A stretch of DNA of 26,124 nucleotides, from IMG/VR virus record IMGVR_UViG_3300036772_000088, positions 1-26,124 of that record, one strand, 5' to 3'. This document shows positions 13,247 to 22,647 of the stretch, piece by piece. Source of the stretch: a virus. Position 1 is the stretch's first letter, and each line of letters begins with the position of its first letter. The notes below the pieces were generated by a model that did no database searches, had not been told where the DNA came from, and was given only the letters and a program-made list of their open reading frames with translations. Position numbers and translations under genes: made by a program.

Positions 13247-16215
13247 GTGATGTTGCAAGCCTGTCGGTCGCCCTGCACCTTAACTCTGCGGCGTTCAAGT
13301 CGCAGATCACCGACGCATATCAGAAAGCGGGGCAGGCCAGCACAAAATTCAATAGCCAGGCGACCACTCAGGCTAACGAGCTGGCTAATGCCATTTCGAA
13401 AACGGTTACCGCCGCAAAAGGCATTGGATTCCCTGCTGCAAATGCCGATCAGTTTTCTGGGGCTACTCGCGGTGCCGGGCAGCTCAACTTTGTGCTTCAT
13501 GAAGTGGCCGCAGGCAGTAATGTCGCCAGCAGCAGCATAATTAACGCGCTGATCCCCGCTGTACACTCACTGAAATCACAGCTTGATGGCAGCGCGGGTG
13601 GCTGGAAAACGCAACAGGAGGCCGCCCGATCCGCCGCAGCTGAGTTGGCTAAGGCGGCTGAAAACCAGATAGCCATGGCGCAGGCGGAAAAGCAGGCCGC
13701 CATTAACAAAGTCACGATTGCTGAAAAAACGGTTGCCGCCGCTAAAGCCCAGCGGGACCAGGCGATCGCGCTGGATGAGTATTACGCGAAACAGGAAGCG
13801 GTGAATAAACAGTTTGGCCTGAATGTCAGCTATCAGGATGAACATCTCAAGAATGAGCGCGCCATTCTGGAAGCTAACAGGCTTGAAGCCGGGGCGCTGG
13901 ACAAGCTCAAAACAGCTAAAGCAGCCGTGATTGCTGCGGAGCTGGCTGAGACTGGCGGGAAGGCGGCACTCACCGCGTCAACAGAAGCGGCCGCTTTAGC
14001 TAACACGCAGCTCTCCGTCAGTCAGCGTATAGCGGCAACCAGCAGCCGGGCACTCAGCTCTGCGATGAGCTTGCTGGGCGGGCCCGTTGGCATTGGTCTG
14101 ACCGCCGTGGCCGCCGCCGGTGCGTTTGTCTACAGCGAGTTTAAAAAAGCGGAAGAGCAGACAAAAAAGCTTAACGCCGCTGTCCTCGATTTGAGCACGT
14201 CGGCGCTGGTGTCGGCTGACGATCTAAAGCGGTTGAATGGTGAGCTTGGTAATACCGAAAATTCCGTAGATGCGGTAACCACGACGGCTAAAGCCGGATT
14301 TGGTGGCAAGCTATTGACGGATGTTGCCACGCTGGCAAACGCATACGCGCAGGCGGGCGGCAGTGCCCAGGAGTTGGTAAACAATCTTTCCGGGTTGCGT
14401 GGCGATCCGGTTGCCGCTATGTCAAAACTGACCGCTTCCGGCGTGGTGTTGAAAGACTCATTCATTCAGCAGGTGATGGCGCTTAATGAGCAGGGCCGCG
14501 CCGCTCAGGCCAGCCAGATGATTATTGAGGCGGCTATGGCAGCCGAAAAAGCCCGGCTTTCTGAGCTGGGTATAGAGGTCGATAAAACATCTGAGACAGT
14601 CAGAAATCTGGGGCAAACATGGGGCACAGCAGGCGAGCAGGCAGTGATCGCTCTTGGGGGCGCGATTGATAAGACCCAGGAGACGAATAAAAAGCTCGGA
14701 CTGATGGCTCGCCAGTTATCGCGTGATATTACAGCTGCAAGCGCTGCGGAACAGAATGAGCGGATAAAAAATTCAGTTGGCCTGAAAAGCTACATGGATG
14801 CAGGTACCACTGCTGCCGAAAAGCGAGCGGCGGCGATAAAAAAACTTAACAGCAGTATCTATTCATCGGATTCAGAGGACTATAAACGCATCCTGAAAGG
14901 GATTAACGACGAGTACGATAAAGCTGTTAAGAAGGATGCTCCTAAAAAACAGTCATCAGCAGGTGTAAGCGAGGGCCAGCGGGCGCTGATGCAGGCCCAG
15001 CAGCAAAACGCAGTCCTGCGCGAACAGGCACAGACGACGGATAAAATGACCGGGTCTGCGCGGCAACTGGCAGCCTTCAACGAGCAAATATCCAGTCTTA
15101 AGGGCCAACACCTGACCGCGGACCAGAAAAGCCTGGTCAATATGCAGGACCAGATCCGGGCGCAGCTTCAGGCGAACGCCGCCCTGGAGAAAGAGGCTCA
15201 GCTTCGCGTCACGGTCCAGAAGTATCAGCAGGAGAGCATTAAGTGGGCTGAAGAGGCCGATGCGATGCAGCGAGAGGCCGCGCTGAATCTGGGTAAATAC
15301 AGTCTTTCTGACAGAGAGTCTGCGGATGCGGACGCACGAAACGCCATTATCAACCGGTTCAATCAGCGTCGGATTGCGCTCGAAAAGGATTTTACCGATC
15401 ACTCGTCGGCAGAATATCAGGCCCGGCTTACCGACCTGGAAAATGCCAAACAGCGAGAACTACAGATAACCGAGCAAAACAGCCAGGATAAATTGTCAGC
15501 TGAGCAGGATTTCACCGCGGGTTTTCGTCGGGGAACGCTGAACTGGGTGGACGCGGCGCGGGATGCAAACAACCAGATGGAAAATTTTTCTGCCGGGTTG
15601 TTCGATGGCATGACCGATTCCCTCTCGACGTTCGCCATTACTGGCAAACTGAGTTTCAGAAGCTTCACCACGTCCATTCTTGCTGACCTGGCAAAAATTG
15701 CCACCCGGATAGCCTTATCCAGCGCGCTGCAAAGCATTTTTGGGGCGGTCACGTCTTCATTTTCAGGCGGTGGCGACGGCACCACACCTTCTGGCGCGTA
15801 TGACAATGCGGCGGCAGGCATAAAATTTAATGCAAAAGGTGACGTCTATAACTCGCCATCGCTGAGTTCATACAGCAATGCGGTTTATGACTCACCTCAG
15901 ACCTTTGCTTTTGCTAAGGGGGCCGGTGTCTTTGCGGAGGCCGGGCCAGAGGCCATTATGCCGCTGACACGATCAGCAGATGGTTCACTTGGTGTTCGGG
16001 CTGTGGGCGGCGGTGCCGGAGCCTCAACAGGGGCAGCGCCGCAGGTTTACATCACTATTACCAGCGAAGGTAACACGTCGACCCAAAGCAACGGCGGATG
16101 GGAGCAGTTTGGTAAGGAGATTGGCAGCTTTGTCGATCAACGATACCGGCAGCTTATCAAGTCGGATATTCGCCCGGGCGGCTCAATCTGGAATGCAACA
16201 AAAGGCGGGCGCTAA
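13243..16215 (+). CDS. Tape measure protein, lambda type
   Basis: This 990-residue protein is the longest in the operon after J and follows the chaperone frames. It is Ala/Gln/Lys-rich with long helical, coiled-coil stretches (about 110-250 and 560-690). Residues about 275-300 (ALSSAMSLLGGPVGIGLTAVAAAGAFVYSEF) are a hydrophobic segment that may help DNA cross the inner membrane. Residues about 757-835 (LNWVDAARDANNQ to ALQSIFG) match the lambda tape-measure C-terminal domain. The C-terminus has a Gly/Ser-rich stretch, then FAEAGPEAIMPLTRSADG, common in these proteins. It sets tail length and enters the host; at about 1.5 Angstrom per residue the tail would be near 150 nm (inference). Confidence 0.93.
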   Translation: MSDVASLSVALHLNSAAFKSQITDAYQKAGQASTKFNSQATTQANELANAISKTVTAAKGIGFPAANADQFSGATRGAGQLNFVLHEVAAGSNVASSSIINALIPAVHSLKSQLDGSAGGWKTQQEAARSAAAELAKAAENQIAMAQAEKQAAINKVTIAEKTVAAAKAQRDQAIALDEYYAKQEAVNKQFGLNVSYQDEHLKNERAILEANRLEAGALDKLKTAKAAVIAAELAETGGKAALTASTEAAALANTQLSVSQRIAATSSRALSSAMSLLGGPVGIGLTAVAAAGAFVYSEFKKAEEQTKKLNAAVLDLSTSALVSADDLKRLNGELGNTENSVDAVTTTAKAGFGGKLLTDVATLANAYAQAGGSAQELVNNLSGLRGDPVAAMSKLTASGVVLKDSFIQQVMALNEQGRAAQASQMIIEAAMAAEKARLSELGIEVDKTSETVRNLGQTWGTAGEQAVIALGGAIDKTQETNKKLGLMARQLSRDITAASAAEQNERIKNSVGLKSYMDAGTTAAEKRAAAIKKLNSSIYSSDSEDYKRILKGINDEYDKAVKKDAPKKQSSAGVSEGQRALMQAQQQNAVLREQAQTTDKMTGSARQLAAFNEQISSLKGQHLTADQKSLVNMQDQIRAQLQANAALEKEAQLRVTVQKYQQESIKWAEEADAMQREAALNLGKYSLSDRESADADARNAIINRFNQRRIALEKDFTDHSSAEYQARLTDLENAKQRELQITEQNSQDKLSAEQDFTAGFRRGTLNWVDAARDANNQMENFSAGLFDGMTDSLSTFAITGKLSFRSFTTSILADLAKIATRIALSSALQSIFGAVTSSFSGGGDGTTPSGAYDNAAAGIKFNAKGDVYNSPSLSSYSNAVYDSPQTFAFAKGAGVFAEAGPEAIMPLTRSADGSLGVRAVGGGAGASTGAAPQVYITITSEGNTSTQSNGGWEQFGKEIGSFVDQRYRQLIKSDIRPGGSIWNATKGGR

Positions 16216-16553
16216 TGGCGATAGAAACATTCACCTGGAGTCCCCGGGTCAATCCCACGCAAACGGTCAATTACAGGACCCGAAAAGCACAGTTTGGCGA
16301 TGGTTATGAGCAGGTCAGCGGGGATGGCCTCAACCCTCGTAGCCAGCAATGGGAGCTGAATTTTGTGGGCCCGGAGGATTACATCGAAGCGATCAAAAAT
16401 TTCCTGGACAGGCAGGGAGGAACCAAAGCGTTTCAGTGGAAGCCCCCTCTCGAACCGCTGGGCCTTTATCGTTGTGAAGAATTTAAACCGGCACCGATGG
16501 GCGGGGATAATTATTCCCTGTCCGCCACGTTCACGCAGGCATACAAACCATGA
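16215..16553 (+). CDS. Minor tail protein M-like
   Basis: This 112-residue protein begins METFTWSPR-like (AIETFTWSPRVNPTQTVNYRTRKAQFGDGYEQVSGDG) and has NFVGPEDYIEAIKNFLDRQGGTKAFQWKPP, the signature of lambda gpM minor tail proteins (distal tail-type beta sandwich). It caps the tube at the tip end and joins L. TAATG overlaps the tape measure stop at 16213-16217, and ATGA overlaps the L start at 16550-16553. Length is as in lambda (109). Confidence 0.92.
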   Translation: MAIETFTWSPRVNPTQTVNYRTRKAQFGDGYEQVSGDGLNPRSQQWELNFVGPEDYIEAIKNFLDRQGGTKAFQWKPPLEPLGLYRCEEFKPAPMGGDNYSLSATFTQAYKP

Positions 16554-17302
16554 TTAACAGCGATTATCAGAAACTTGAACCGGGTGACGCCATTCGATTA
16601 TTTACCGTGGACGGCAGCGCCTTTGGTATGAGTGATATTCTTCGATTTCATTCGCACAGCATACCCCACACGGAAGCTGAAATTGCTGCGGCCGGTGGCG
16701 ACGAGTCTAAACTTCCGGCCAAATCAATCTGGTGGCAGAACGAAGAGTACAGAGCCTGGCCCTGCAAGATTGAAGGGCTTGAGTCCTCAACCAGCGGCAG
16801 CGGTGCGGAGCCCAGGCTCTCGGTTGCTAATCTCGACGCTTCAATAACCGCGCTATGCCTGCATTATGACGACCTGCTTCAGGCAAAGGTCACGATTCAC
16901 GATACGCTGGCGCAGTATCTTGATGCCCGAAACTTTACGAGCGGCAATCCCTCAGCCGACCCGACGCAGGAAAAGCTACAGGTCTGGTACATCGACGGTA
17001 AAACGACTGAGCTCAACACGTTCGTTGAGTTTGCCATCAGCAGCCCGATGGATTTGCAAGGACTGATGATCCCCACGCGTCAGATGCATTCTCTTTGTGT
17101 CTGGTGCGCGAGGGGTAAATATCGGACTGGCGACGGCTGCGACTATGCAGGAACGCGCTATTTCGACGATAAAAACAATCCTGTAGACGATCCGTCGCTC
17201 GATGAGTGCAGCGGTACGATGCGGGGCTGCAAACTCCGCTTCGGTGAAAATGAAGAGCTGCCGTTCGGCGGATTCCCCGGCACATCACTTATCAGGAGCT
17301 GA
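16550..17302 (+). CDS. Minor tail protein L-like, iron-sulfur type
   Basis: This 250-residue protein shows the gpL pattern: DYQKLEPGDAIRLFTVDG, IWWQNEEYRAWPCKIEGLE, the middle RNFTSGNPSADP, and a Cys-rich C-terminal part. Cys183, Cys186, Cys197, Cys220 and Cys227 are present (VWCARGKYRTGDGCDYAG and DECSGTMRGCKLRF), and four of them could bind the Fe-S cluster described for lambda L. The last residues (PFGGFPGTS) are conserved. It forms part of the tip complex under J, with M above. The start overlaps the M stop. Confidence 0.92.
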   Translation: MINSDYQKLEPGDAIRLFTVDGSAFGMSDILRFHSHSIPHTEAEIAAAGGDESKLPAKSIWWQNEEYRAWPCKIEGLESSTSGSGAEPRLSVANLDASITALCLHYDDLLQAKVTIHDTLAQYLDARNFTSGNPSADPTQEKLQVWYIDGKTTELNTFVEFAISSPMDLQGLMIPTRQMHSLCVWCARGKYRTGDGCDYAGTRYFDDKNNPVDDPSLDECSGTMRGCKLRFGENEELPFGGFPGTSLIRS

Positions 17303-17304
17303 GC

Positions 17305-18015
17305 ATGCGCCAAAAAACCATTGAGGCCATCATGGCGCATGCGGCCGCCGATTATCCGCGGGAGTGCTGCGGTGTGGTGGCGCAAAAAAGCCGGGTAGAG
17401 CGTTATTATCCGTGCCGAAACCTGGCGACGGAGCCGACAGAACATTTTCACCTATGCCCGGAAGATTACGCTGCGGCGGAAGACTGGGGAACGGTGACGG
17501 CCATTGTGCACAGCCACCCGGACGCAACGACGCAGCCGAGCGAGCTGGATAAGGCACAGTGTGATGCAACGCTGCTGCCCTGGCATATCGTCAGCTGGCC
17601 GGAAAGGGATTTGCGGACCATACAGCCGCGGGGTGAGCTGCCGCTGCTGGAGCGCCCGTTTTTGCTGGGCCACTTCGACTGCTGGGGGCTGGTGATGAGC
17701 TACTTCCGGCAGCAGCACGGCATCGAGCTGAAAGATTATCGAGTCGATTACCCGTGGTGGGAAGATCAGTACGAGGGCAATTTCTATCAGGATTGCTGGT
17801 ATGAGTGCGGATTCCGCGAGTTCACCGGCGCGCCGCAGCCCGGCGACATGGTGATCATGCAGGTGCAGGCGAATAAGTGGAACCATGCGGGAATTCTGCT
17901 GGAAGGTAACATGCTGCTACACCATCTGTATGGGCATCTCAGCCAGCGCGTGCCTTATGGCGGCTACTGGCAAGACCGGACAATGAAGGTGCTGCGACAT
18001 AATGCCCTGTGCTAA
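17305..18015 (+). CDS. Minor tail protein K-like: JAMM plus NlpC/P60 peptidase
   Basis: This 236-residue protein has two enzyme domains. The N-terminal JAMM/Mov34-like domain carries Glu20, His69, His71 (VHSHPD), Ser79 and Asp82, the full metal-binding set. The C-terminal NlpC/P60 domain has Cys126 (HFDCWGL), His194 (NHAGI) and a following polar His in HHLYG, the Cys-His-polar triad. Lambda K has the same architecture. It is thought to act in tail tip assembly and in cutting peptidoglycan during DNA entry. Both active sites appear intact. GAGC 3-6 nt before the ATG is a weak ribosome binding site, so expression may depend on coupling to L, 2 nt upstream. Confidence 0.9.
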   Translation: MRQKTIEAIMAHAAADYPRECCGVVAQKSRVERYYPCRNLATEPTEHFHLCPEDYAAAEDWGTVTAIVHSHPDATTQPSELDKAQCDATLLPWHIVSWPERDLRTIQPRGELPLLERPFLLGHFDCWGLVMSYFRQQHGIELKDYRVDYPWWEDQYEGNFYQDCWYECGFREFTGAPQPGDMVIMQVQANKWNHAGILLEGNMLLHHLYGHLSQRVPYGGYWQDRTMKVLRHNALC

Positions 18016-18047
18016 TCTTCTTGTGATTTTTCAAAGGGGATAAGGAT

Positions 18048-18458
18048 ATGAGAAAATTACTTGCTGCGCTCTGCGTGCTTGGGTTGGCTGGGTGTTCGAC
18101 AGAGCCAGTTCTCCCGCAGTTTGCAAAAGAAGTGTCAGCACCAACGGAATTTCAACAGAAAACAAATACAACTGCCGTAACCATCATTCGAGATAAAGGT
18201 TTCGTTGCTGGTGGATGCGCTATAACAACCTATATCAATGGTAAATATTTGGCTGAACTTGATACAGGGGAAAAAGTCACTGCTTTCTTAAGCCCTGGCG
18301 AAGTATTGATTGGGGCAGGATTTGCTGGGAAAGGTCTATGTAATGGCGCGCCAAAAAAAGAAAGGGAATTTATTATCAAAGCTGATGCACCCAGAAATCT
18401 AAGGATTTTCATAGACCAAAGTGGCAATGTAGATATATTGCCATCCAGTCTGAATTGA
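18048..18458 (+). CDS. Predicted lipoprotein cargo gene between K and I
   Basis: This 136-residue protein has a lipoprotein signal (MRKLLAALCVLGLAGC, Cys16), then an Asn/Thr/Gln-rich linker and a beta-rich domain (VTIIRDKGFVAGGCAITTYINGKYLAEL, KVTAFLSPGEVLIGAGF, LRIFIDQSGNVDIL). Two Cys in that domain (about residues 53 and 98) could pair in the periplasm. The base composition is more AT-rich than in K and J, and the gene sits between K and I, which are usually adjacent. It is followed by its own terminator (18477-18500). This is the profile of a moron, possibly in superinfection exclusion or host-surface change. Ser at +2 after Cys favours outer-membrane sorting. I do not recognise the family. 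Confidence 0.8.
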   Translation: MRKLLAALCVLGLAGCSTEPVLPQFAKEVSAPTEFQQKTNTTAVTIIRDKGFVAGGCAITTYINGKYLAELDTGEKVTAFLSPGEVLIGAGFAGKGLCNGAPKKEREFIIKADAPRNLRIFIDQSGNVDILPSSLN

Positions 18459-18476
18459 ACTAGGTAATAAATATAA

Positions 18477-18500
18477 AACCCGCTTTCGGCGGGTTTTTTT
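18477..18500 (+). terminator. Rho-independent terminator after the lipoprotein gene
   Basis: AACCCGC (18477-18483), loop TTTCG, GCGGGTT (18489-18495), continuing in T to 18500. A strong intrinsic terminator that gives the lipoprotein gene its own transcript end inside the tail operon; the next gene starts 12 nt later. Confidence 0.87.
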
Positions 18501-18511
18501 ATGGAGTTTAT

Positions 18512-19102
18512 ATGCAAGAAGCAATGACAAAAATTGAATTAGGTGGTGTGCTCGGGAAAATGTTTGGAAAACGGCATGAGCGTTTGGTTAGCACATCTGC
18601 CGAGGCAATTAGAGCACTTTGCTGCACTATTAATGGATTTGAGCAATTCCTGAACACCAGTAAAACCCGCGGCCTTACGTATGCAATTTTTCGTGGTAAA
18701 AAAAATATTGGAGAAGATGATTTAGGTTTCCCAGTAACCACAGATGTCTTACGAATCGTACCTGTAGTCATGGGTAGTAAAAAGGCTGGTGCACTTCAAA
18801 CCATTTTGGGCGCTGTGCTGGTTGTAGTTGGCGTTGTTTTGAGCTTTACCCCTGCTGCTGGGATGGCCCCATTTTTTTATCAAGCAGGTGCAGCCATGAT
18901 GCTTGGCGGCGTAATTCAGATGCTTTCACCACAGGCAGGCGGCCTTGCCAGCAAACAGAGCGCAGACAATCAGGCATCCTATGCTTTCGGTGGCGTGACC
19001 AATACCGCCGCTCAGGGTTATCCGGTCCCGCTGGGTTACGGCAAACGTCGAATCGGCGGTGCGATTATTTCAGCCGGTATTTACGTCGAAGATCAGCAGT
19101 AA
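18512..19102 (+). CDS. Tail assembly protein I-like, apparently mosaic
   Basis: This 196-residue protein occupies the position of lambda I, between K and J. The C-terminal part (about residues 90-196) has hydrophobic Gly/Ala-rich stretches (GALQTILGAVLVVVGVVLSFTPAAG, MMLGGVIQMLSPQAGGL) and the YPVPLGYGKRRIGGAIISAGIYVEDQ ending that is strongly conserved in the family. The N-terminal 85 residues are more AT-rich and less typical, and look related in composition to the neighbouring lipoprotein insert. This suggests a recombination joint within the gene. I is needed for tail tip assembly but is not found in the mature lambda virion. ATG 18512 has GGAG 8-11 nt upstream. Confidence 0.85.
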   Translation: MQEAMTKIELGGVLGKMFGKRHERLVSTSAEAIRALCCTINGFEQFLNTSKTRGLTYAIFRGKKNIGEDDLGFPVTTDVLRIVPVVMGSKKAGALQTILGAVLVVVGVVLSFTPAAGMAPFFYQAGAAMMLGGVIQMLSPQAGGLASKQSADNQASYAFGGVTNTAAQGYPVPLGYGKRRIGGAIISAGIYVEDQQ

Positions 19103-19120
19103 AACTCACTATTTCAATTA

Positions 19121-19142
19121 ACCGCCCTAGGGCGGTTTTTTT
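19121..19142 (+). terminator. Rho-independent terminator before J
   Basis: ACCGCC (19121-19126), loop CTAG, GGCGGT (19131-19136), followed by T to 19142; counting the inner C-G pair gives a 7-bp stem with a 2-nt turn. The gene J start lies only 11 nt further, so late transcription must be antiterminated, or J needs read-through. Confidence 0.82.
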
Positions 19143-19153
19143 ATGGGCGCAAT

Positions 19154-22100
19154 ATGGCAAAGAATATTATTAAGGGCCGTAAAGGCGGCTCCTCATCATC
19201 CCGAACGCCTACCGAGCAGCCTGACGATCTCCAGTCCGTAGCTAAAGCTAAATTGCTGCTGGCGCTGGGTGAGGGGGAGTTTGCTGGCGGGCTGGATGGG
19301 CAGAGCATCTTCCTGGACGGTACACCGCTGGAGAATGCCGACGGCTCCGCTAACTTCAGCGGCGTAACGTGGGAGTTTCGCCCTGGCACTCAGGCCCAGC
19401 AGTATATTCAGGGTATACCCGGCACAGAAAATGAAATCAGTGTTGGCACTGAGGTATCCAGTGCCACGTCATGGACCCACACATTTACCAATACCCAGCT
19501 GTCTGCCGTTCGTCTGCGCCTGAAATGGCCGTCTCTGTTCAACCAGGAGGATGATGGCGACCTTGTGGGGTATTCCATCAAGTACGCTGTCGATCTACAG
19601 ACTGATGGCGGCACATGGAAAACGATAATTGATACGGCAGTAACGGGCAAGACAACTTCCGGATATGAGCGAAGCCACCGTATTGATTTGCCTCCTGCCT
19701 CCAGCACCTGGACAGTGCGCCTGCGAAAAATAACTGCCGATGCCAACAGTGCGAAAATTGGCGACACGATGACCCTGCAAAGCTATACCGAGGTGATTGA
19801 CGCCAAACTTCGTTACCCCAACACTGCATTACTGTATATCGAGTTTGACTCCAGTCAGTTTAACGGCAGTATTCCGCCAATCTCCTGTGAACCCAAAATG
19901 CGGGTTATCCGCGTGCCGGATAATTACGATCCGATTGCCCGGACATACAGCGGTACCTGGACCGGTTCGTTTAAGTGGGCATGGACAGATAACCCGGCCT
20001 GGATTTTTTACGATCTGGTGGTCACTGACCGCTTTGGCCTCGGCAATCGCCTGACCGCGGCGAACATAGATAAATGGACACTGTACCAGGTTGCGCAGTA
20101 TTGCGATCAGATGGTTCCGGATGGGAAGGGGGGCAGCGGAACAGAACCGCGCTATGTCTGTAACGTTTATGTTCAGAGCCGAAATGACGCGTACACTGTG
20201 CTGCGCGACTTCGCGGCAATCTTCAGGGGTATGACCTACTGGGGCGGAAATCAGATCGTCGCACTGGCCGATATGCCGCGGGACATTGATTATAGCTACA
20301 CACGCGCCAACGTTATTGATGGACAGTTCACGTACTCAAGCAGCACCTCGAAAACCCGATACACAAATGCAATGGTATCCTGGTCTGATCCGGCCAATGC
20401 CTATGCTGACGCGATGGAGTCTGTGTTTGAGCAAAATCTGGTTGCGCGCTTCGGCTTCAATCAGCTCGAATTAACCGCCATCGGCTGCACCCGGCAGAGT
20501 GAGGCGAACAGAAAAGGGCGCTGGGGTATTCTGACCAACAACAAAGACCGGGTTGTAAAGTTCTCAGTTGGACTCGACGGCATGATCCCGCAGCCTGGCT
20601 ATGTTATCGCCGTCGCAGATGAAATGCTTTCCGGCAAAGTGACCGGTGGCCGCATAAGCTCGGTGAACGGCAGGGTTATCACGCTCGACCGCAAGCCTGA
20701 TGCCGTTGCTGGAGATCGACTTATTCTCAACCTGCCATCCGGTGCCGCGCAGAGCCGAACGATTCAGGCAGTTAACGACAATTCCGTGACGGTGACAGTG
20801 GCCTACAGCGAAACACCGCAGGCGGAAAGTGTCTGGGTCGTTGAATCTGATGAGCTCTATGCGCAGCAGTATCGTGTGCTTAGCGTGGCGGATAATAACG
20901 ACGGCACGTTCACTATCTCCGGTGCTTATTACGACCCGGACAAATATGCCCGCATCGATACCGGCGCGCTGATTGACGATCGCCCGATCAGCGTTATTCC
21001 GCCGGGCAGCCAGCTTCCGCCGGACAATATTGTTATCAGCTCGTTCTCTGTCGTGCAGCAGAACATCAGCACGGAAACGATGCGGTGCAGCTGGGACCAG
21101 GCGGCCAACGCTATCTCTTACGAGGCACAATGGCGCAGGAATGAGGGCAACTGGGTTAACGTGCCTCGCAGTTCGACCACATCGTTTGATGTGCCTGCCG
21201 TATACGCTGGGCGCTACCTTGTTCGCGTGCGGGCTATTAACGCCGCCGAAATTTCATCCGGCTGGGGCTACTCGGAAGAGAAAACGCTGACCGGGAAAGT
21301 GGGAAACCCGCCGAAGCCCGTCGGCTTTATGGCGACACCGATTAACTGGGGTATTCGCCTGAACTGGGGATTTCCGGCAAATACCGGCGATACGCTGAAA
21401 ACTGAAATTCAGTACACGCCGAACGCGGATTACTCAAATCCGATACTGCTGACCGATGTGCCATATCCCCAGGCGGAATACACGCAACTTGGTTTGCGAG
21501 CAGGTCAGATATTCTGGTACCGCGCGCAATTGGTTGACAAAACAGGGAACGAATCAGGTTATACAGACTGGATCAGGGGGATGGCTAACGACAACGCCGA
21601 CGACTACCTCGGGGATATTGCCGATGACTTCCTTTCTTCGGAGGATGGTGAGCGCCTTTCAGGCCAGATAGACACGAATATCGAAGGCATGCTGCAAAAT
21701 GCGCTCAACAATAATTCCTCAGTCAATCACCAGTTCGCGCTGTACGGCCAGAACCGTGCTGACATTCTCACGATTGGCACAACAGTAGCTGATACTGAAA
21801 AAAGCCTTGCCGATTTGACAACGACTGTTGCAGTGCAGTTTGACGAACAGGAAGCGGCGCTCGAGCAGAAAATGACGTCGGTATTCGACAGCACTGGCGG
21901 CTCAGCGATTTACAGCATGAAAGCCGGCGTGAATCTGAACGGCAATTACTACGACGCCGGAATGACTATCGCCGTGCTGGCCCCTGCCGGGCAGCCGGTC
22001 ACGACACGCATAGGCTTTAACGCAAACCAGTTCGTCGTCATGAGTGGCAGCGGCGGAACGGCGTATTCGCCTTTTGCGATTGTTAACGGTCAGGTCTTCA

Positions 22101-22336
22101 TCAGCGATGCATTTATCCAGGAAGGGACCATAACGAATGCGAAAATCGGTAATTTCATCCAGTCCAATAACTATGTAGCGGGCAGCGCGGGCTGGAAGCT
22201 GGATAAAAACGGTACATGGGAAAACTTTGGCTCAGACGGGGCCGGTGCCAAGAAAGAGACGAATGTCACGACCAGTATCAGAGACGAAAATAGCCGGCTT
22301 AGAGTTCAGTTTGGCAAAATTACAGGGGTGTTTTAA
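19154..22336 (+). CDS. J: Tail tip and host specificity protein J-like
   Basis: This 1060-residue protein aligns over its N-terminal two-thirds with lambda J: DNLQSV-like opening, DGTPLENADGSANFSGV, SYTEVIDAKLRYPNTALLYIEFDS, RVIRVPDNYDPIARTYSGTW, and DKWTLYQVAQYCDQMVPDG. Two fibronectin III-like domains follow at about 615-710 and 715-805. The C-terminal DUF1983-like part (IGFNANQFVVMSGSGGTAYSPFAIVNGQVFISDAFI) and the final VTTSIRDENSRLRVQFGK are shorter than in lambda (1132 residues), so receptor binding may be shared with the downstream tail proteins and fibre. No strong ribosome binding site is seen before ATG 19154. The stop overlaps the next ATG (TAATG at 22334-22338). Confidence 0.93.
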   Translation: MAKNIIKGRKGGSSSSRTPTEQPDDLQSVAKAKLLLALGEGEFAGGLDGQSIFLDGTPLENADGSANFSGVTWEFRPGTQAQQYIQGIPGTENEISVGTEVSSATSWTHTFTNTQLSAVRLRLKWPSLFNQEDDGDLVGYSIKYAVDLQTDGGTWKTIIDTAVTGKTTSGYERSHRIDLPPASSTWTVRLRKITADANSAKIGDTMTLQSYTEVIDAKLRYPNTALLYIEFDSSQFNGSIPPISCEPKMRVIRVPDNYDPIARTYSGTWTGSFKWAWTDNPAWIFYDLVVTDRFGLGNRLTAANIDKWTLYQVAQYCDQMVPDGKGGSGTEPRYVCNVYVQSRNDAYTVLRDFAAIFRGMTYWGGNQIVALADMPRDIDYSYTRANVIDGQFTYSSSTSKTRYTNAMVSWSDPANAYADAMESVFEQNLVARFGFNQLELTAIGCTRQSEANRKGRWGILTNNKDRVVKFSVGLDGMIPQPGYVIAVADEMLSGKVTGGRISSVNGRVITLDRKPDAVAGDRLILNLPSGAAQSRTIQAVNDNSVTVTVAYSETPQAESVWVVESDELYAQQYRVLSVADNNDGTFTISGAYYDPDKYARIDTGALIDDRPISVIPPGSQLPPDNIVISSFSVVQQNISTETMRCSWDQAANAISYEAQWRRNEGNWVNVPRSSTTSFDVPAVYAGRYLVRVRAINAAEISSGWGYSEEKTLTGKVGNPPKPVGFMATPINWGIRLNWGFPANTGDTLKTEIQYTPNADYSNPILLTDVPYPQAEYTQLGLRAGQIFWYRAQLVDKTGNESGYTDWIRGMANDNADDYLGDIADDFLSSEDGERLSGQIDTNIEGMLQNALNNNSSVNHQFALYGQNRADILTIGTTVADTEKSLADLTTTVAVQFDEQEAALEQKMTSVFDSTGGSAIYSMKAGVNLNGNYYDAGMTIAVLAPAGQPVTTRIGFNANQFVVMSGSGGTAYSPFAIVNGQVFISDAFIQEGTITNAKIGNFIQSNNYVAGSAGWKLDKNGTWENFGSDGAGAKKETNVTTSIRDENSRLRVQFGKITGVF

Positions 22337-22647
22337 TGGCATGGGGTATCCAGACATGGGACGCAAACGGGAATCCCAATAACTATGGCCTTGTGCCGGT
22401 GAGCGTGGTCGGATTCTTTGCTGTATCTGCCGGCCAGCAATCCGGGACGGCGTCGTATCCGGTACCAGCAGGTTTTGTACTGGATATCTTGCAGGTATGT
22501 ACCGGGGAAACTTATACCCAGACGAGGCGAACGGTCACGGTATCGGGAGGCAATATCGCCATCGGTGCCGCTGCGGATACTAATTTCGGGGCTAATACCT
22601 ACCCGGCAATCGGCGGATTCATCATTGCATTTCTGAGGGCAGCATAA
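22336..22647 (+). CDS. Small tail-tip accessory protein, shares AWGIxxWD motif with next gene
   Basis: This 103-residue protein follows J with a 1-nt stop/start overlap, and its own stop overlaps the next ATG in the same way. It has no signal peptide; it is Gly/Thr/Val-rich and looks like a beta-rich fold. Residues 2-12 (AWGIQTWDANG) resemble residues 102-112 of the next gene (AWGIAIWDEQG). The family is of the kind annotated as DUF6453-like in related phages, which I recall rather than verified. I infer a minor tail component attached to J. A GGGG block lies about 8-11 nt upstream of the start. Confidence 0.7.
   Translation: MAWGIQTWDANGNPNNYGLVPVSVVGFFAVSAGQQSGTASYPVPAGFVLDILQVCTGETYTQTRRTVTVSGGNIAIGAAADTNFGANTYPAIGGFIIAFLRAA

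Noticed and set aside
18015-18047. Dedicated promoter before the 18048 lipoprotein
   Set aside because: A CATAAT-like hexamer occurs just upstream, near the end of K, but no acceptable -35 lies at the right distance, so I did not annotate one.
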